Source: SIG307 sp964545045
Lineage (GTDB): Bacteria > Bacillota > Clostridia > Lachnospirales > Lachnospiraceae
Assembly: GCA_964545045.1 (NCBI GenBank)
Contig: CAZJEN010000038.1
Span: 1-24,275 of the forward strand
Direction: 5' to 3'
DNA length: 24,275 nucleotides
In this document: positions 23,261 to 24,275 of the stretch, piece by piece
Layout of the letters: each line of letters begins with the position of its first letter
Numbering within the stretch: position 1 is the stretch's first letter
The notes under the pieces: model-generated
The model's database searches: none
Told to the model about the DNA's origin: nothing
Seen by the model: the letters and a program-made list of their open reading frames with translations, nothing else
Program-made: the position numbers and the translations under genes

Positions 23261-24109
23261 ATGGAAACTATCTTTTCCGGTTTTTCCGGTAACCTTCGAG
23301 AAGGACTGTTAATTCGACATCTGACTACCAATTATTCCTTAAGCGGTGCCTTTCACCGTCATGAAGGCTACGAAATCTACCTTTTCCTAAAAGGAAACGT
23401 AAACTGTTATGTGGAGCAGCAATGCTTTCATCTGGAACGAGGCGACCTTCTGGTCATTCGTCCCGGACAATATCATCGTCCTGCCATGTTGGATTCCAAT
23501 ACTTACGAGCGAATTACCCTGAATTTACAGGACACGGTGCTTCGTCACTTTTCCACGGAATCCTCCGACCTTGAAAGCATTTTCCGTGAACCTTCCCGGG
23601 ACAAGGTCTGTTATGTCCACTTGTCGGAGGAACAATTGCATCAATACCTTACCCTGATTGCCCAAACGGAACAATTACTTAACTCCGAAGAATTCGGTAG
23701 TGATATTTTGATTCAATCCTGTCTGGCCCGTATTTTTGTTTTAATCAATCAGGCCTTTCGTACCACAGACCGGCAGACCTCCAACATTATGCCGAAACTG
23801 ATCCGGGACCTGCTCCGTTACATCGATGCCAATCTCTCGGAACCGATTACCCTCAAAACCTTGGAGCAGGAATTTTACTTAAACGGTACTTATATCAGCC
23901 GGCAGTTCAAAAAACATACCGGCCTGACCCTGCGTAACTATTTACTGGAACGACGCATTTCCTATGCTCGGACTTTGCTCGGTTCCGATTTAAGCATTAC
24001 GGATGTATGCCAGAAATCCGGCTTTTCCGACTATGCCAACTTTATTCGCAGCTTTACAAAAACCGTAGGCATTTCCCCTGGAAAGTATGCAAAACAACAG
24101 CGAAATTAG
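23261..24109 (+). CDS. AraC-family regulator with cupin sensor, probable xylan regulator
   Basis: This 282-residue protein has an N-terminal cupin-like ligand domain (about 15-100: FHRHEGYEIYLFLKG and LERGDLLVIRPGQYHRP) and a C-terminal AraC DNA-binding domain with two helix-turn-helix motifs (about 190-280). The first is TLKTLEQEFYLNGTYISRQFKKHTG; the second ends with the signature of the family, DVCQKSGFSDYANFIRSFTKTVGISPGKY. The ATG at 23261 is chosen because similarity starts just after it and AAGGAG precedes it by ten bases, a slightly long spacing; an 18-codon extension would run through the direct repeat. It is divergent from the xylanase operon, its likely target, and probably responds to a xylan-derived sugar. 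Confidence 0.93.
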   Translation: METIFSGFSGNLREGLLIRHLTTNYSLSGAFHRHEGYEIYLFLKGNVNCYVEQQCFHLERGDLLVIRPGQYHRPAMLDSNTYERITLNLQDTVLRHFSTESSDLESIFREPSRDKVCYVHLSEEQLHQYLTLIAQTEQLLNSEEFGSDILIQSCLARIFVLINQAFRTTDRQTSNIMPKLIRDLLRYIDANLSEPITLKTLEQEFYLNGTYISRQFKKHTGLTLRNYLLERRISYARTLLGSDLSITDVCQKSGFSDYANFIRSFTKTVGISPGKYAKQQRN

Positions 24110-24159
24110 CGCCCTCCAAATAAAAATATCAAAAATCTGAAAAAAGAAAAAAATACTGC

Positions 24160-24188
24160 TTGACAAACCCGATATTATTTAATATAAT
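24160..24188 (+). promoter_or_regulatory. Consensus sigma-A promoter of tRNA-Val
   Basis: Perfect TTGACA (24160-24165), exactly 17 bases and perfect TATAAT (24183-24188). Initiation near 24195 is about 25 bases before tRNA-Val. It repeats the ideal design of the tRNA promoter at the other end of the window. No terminator for the preceding regulator gene is visible in the A-rich gap. Confidence 0.92.
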
Positions 24189-24220
24189 ATCAAACGTACC
24201 GTTCGAGCGAGAAACATTTC

Positions 24221-24275
24221 GGGGTCTTAGCTCAGCTGGGAGAGCATCTGCCTTACAAGCAGAGGGTCATAGGTT
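24221..24275 (+). tRNA. tRNA-Val(TAC), 3' end cut by window edge
   Basis: The acceptor 5' strand GGGGTCT is followed by a D-arm TAGCTCAGCTGGGAGAGC and an anticodon stem TCTGC/GCAGA around loop CTTACAA, giving anticodon TAC (Val). The T-arm begins as the window ends. More tRNA genes may follow outside the window. Confidence 0.94.

Overview
The window reads as chromosome of a Gram-positive, low-to-mid GC anaerobe of the Clostridia, most likely family Lachnospiraceae. The reasons are a fused SecDF, strong AGGAGG-type ribosome binding sites, KdpDE-like regulators, DegV, and above all a pair of proteins that look like the Lachnospiraceae families DUF5716 and DUF5717. The genus cannot be named from sequence alone. 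Nearly all bases are coding; no stretch longer than about 300 bases lacks a gene. No CRISPR array, insertion sequence or phage gene was seen.

Layout. (1) 1-304, minus strand: a tRNA-Pro(TGG), tRNA-Gly(TCC), tRNA-Arg(TCT) cluster (Arg cut by the window edge), driven by a perfect consensus promoter at 354-382. (2) 454-10593, minus strand: eight tightly spaced genes that look like one operon from a promoter at 10643-10671. The first five (a Lys/Thr-rich membrane-anchored protein, a 1194-residue Ig-like and helical protein, a degenerate Hsp70/actin-fold protein, a TPR protein, a two-TM coiled-coil protein) have no known function. The last three are a cell-wall amidase, the RdgB nucleotide house-cleaning enzyme and a YfcE-like phosphoesterase. 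(3) 10754-13971, minus strand: a short KdpD-like kinase, a KdpE-like regulator and pyruvate kinase as a three-gene operon. (4) 14126-17228, minus strand: a membrane-anchored unknown protein and SecDF, each with its own extended -10 promoter. (5) 17423-18283, plus strand: a DegV lipid-binding protein. (6) 18362-24109: a xylan locus, made of an AraC-type regulator (plus) divergent from a three-gene operon (minus) of lipoprotein GH10 xylanase, SGNH esterase and GH39 beta-xylosidase. (7) 24160-end, plus strand: a tRNA-Val(TAC), again with a perfect consensus promoter.

How the genes work together. The xylan locus has a clear division of labour: a surface-anchored xylanase cuts xylan outside, and an esterase and a xylosidase without signal peptides finish oligosaccharides inside. 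The importer must be encoded elsewhere. The best candidate for an undescribed system is the unknown five-gene block at 2766-10593. It combines an Hsp70-like protein, TPR and helical-repeat scaffolds and two membrane anchors, and is co-transcribed with a peptidoglycan amidase, which suggests an envelope-associated assembly or chaperone complex. That function is inference only.
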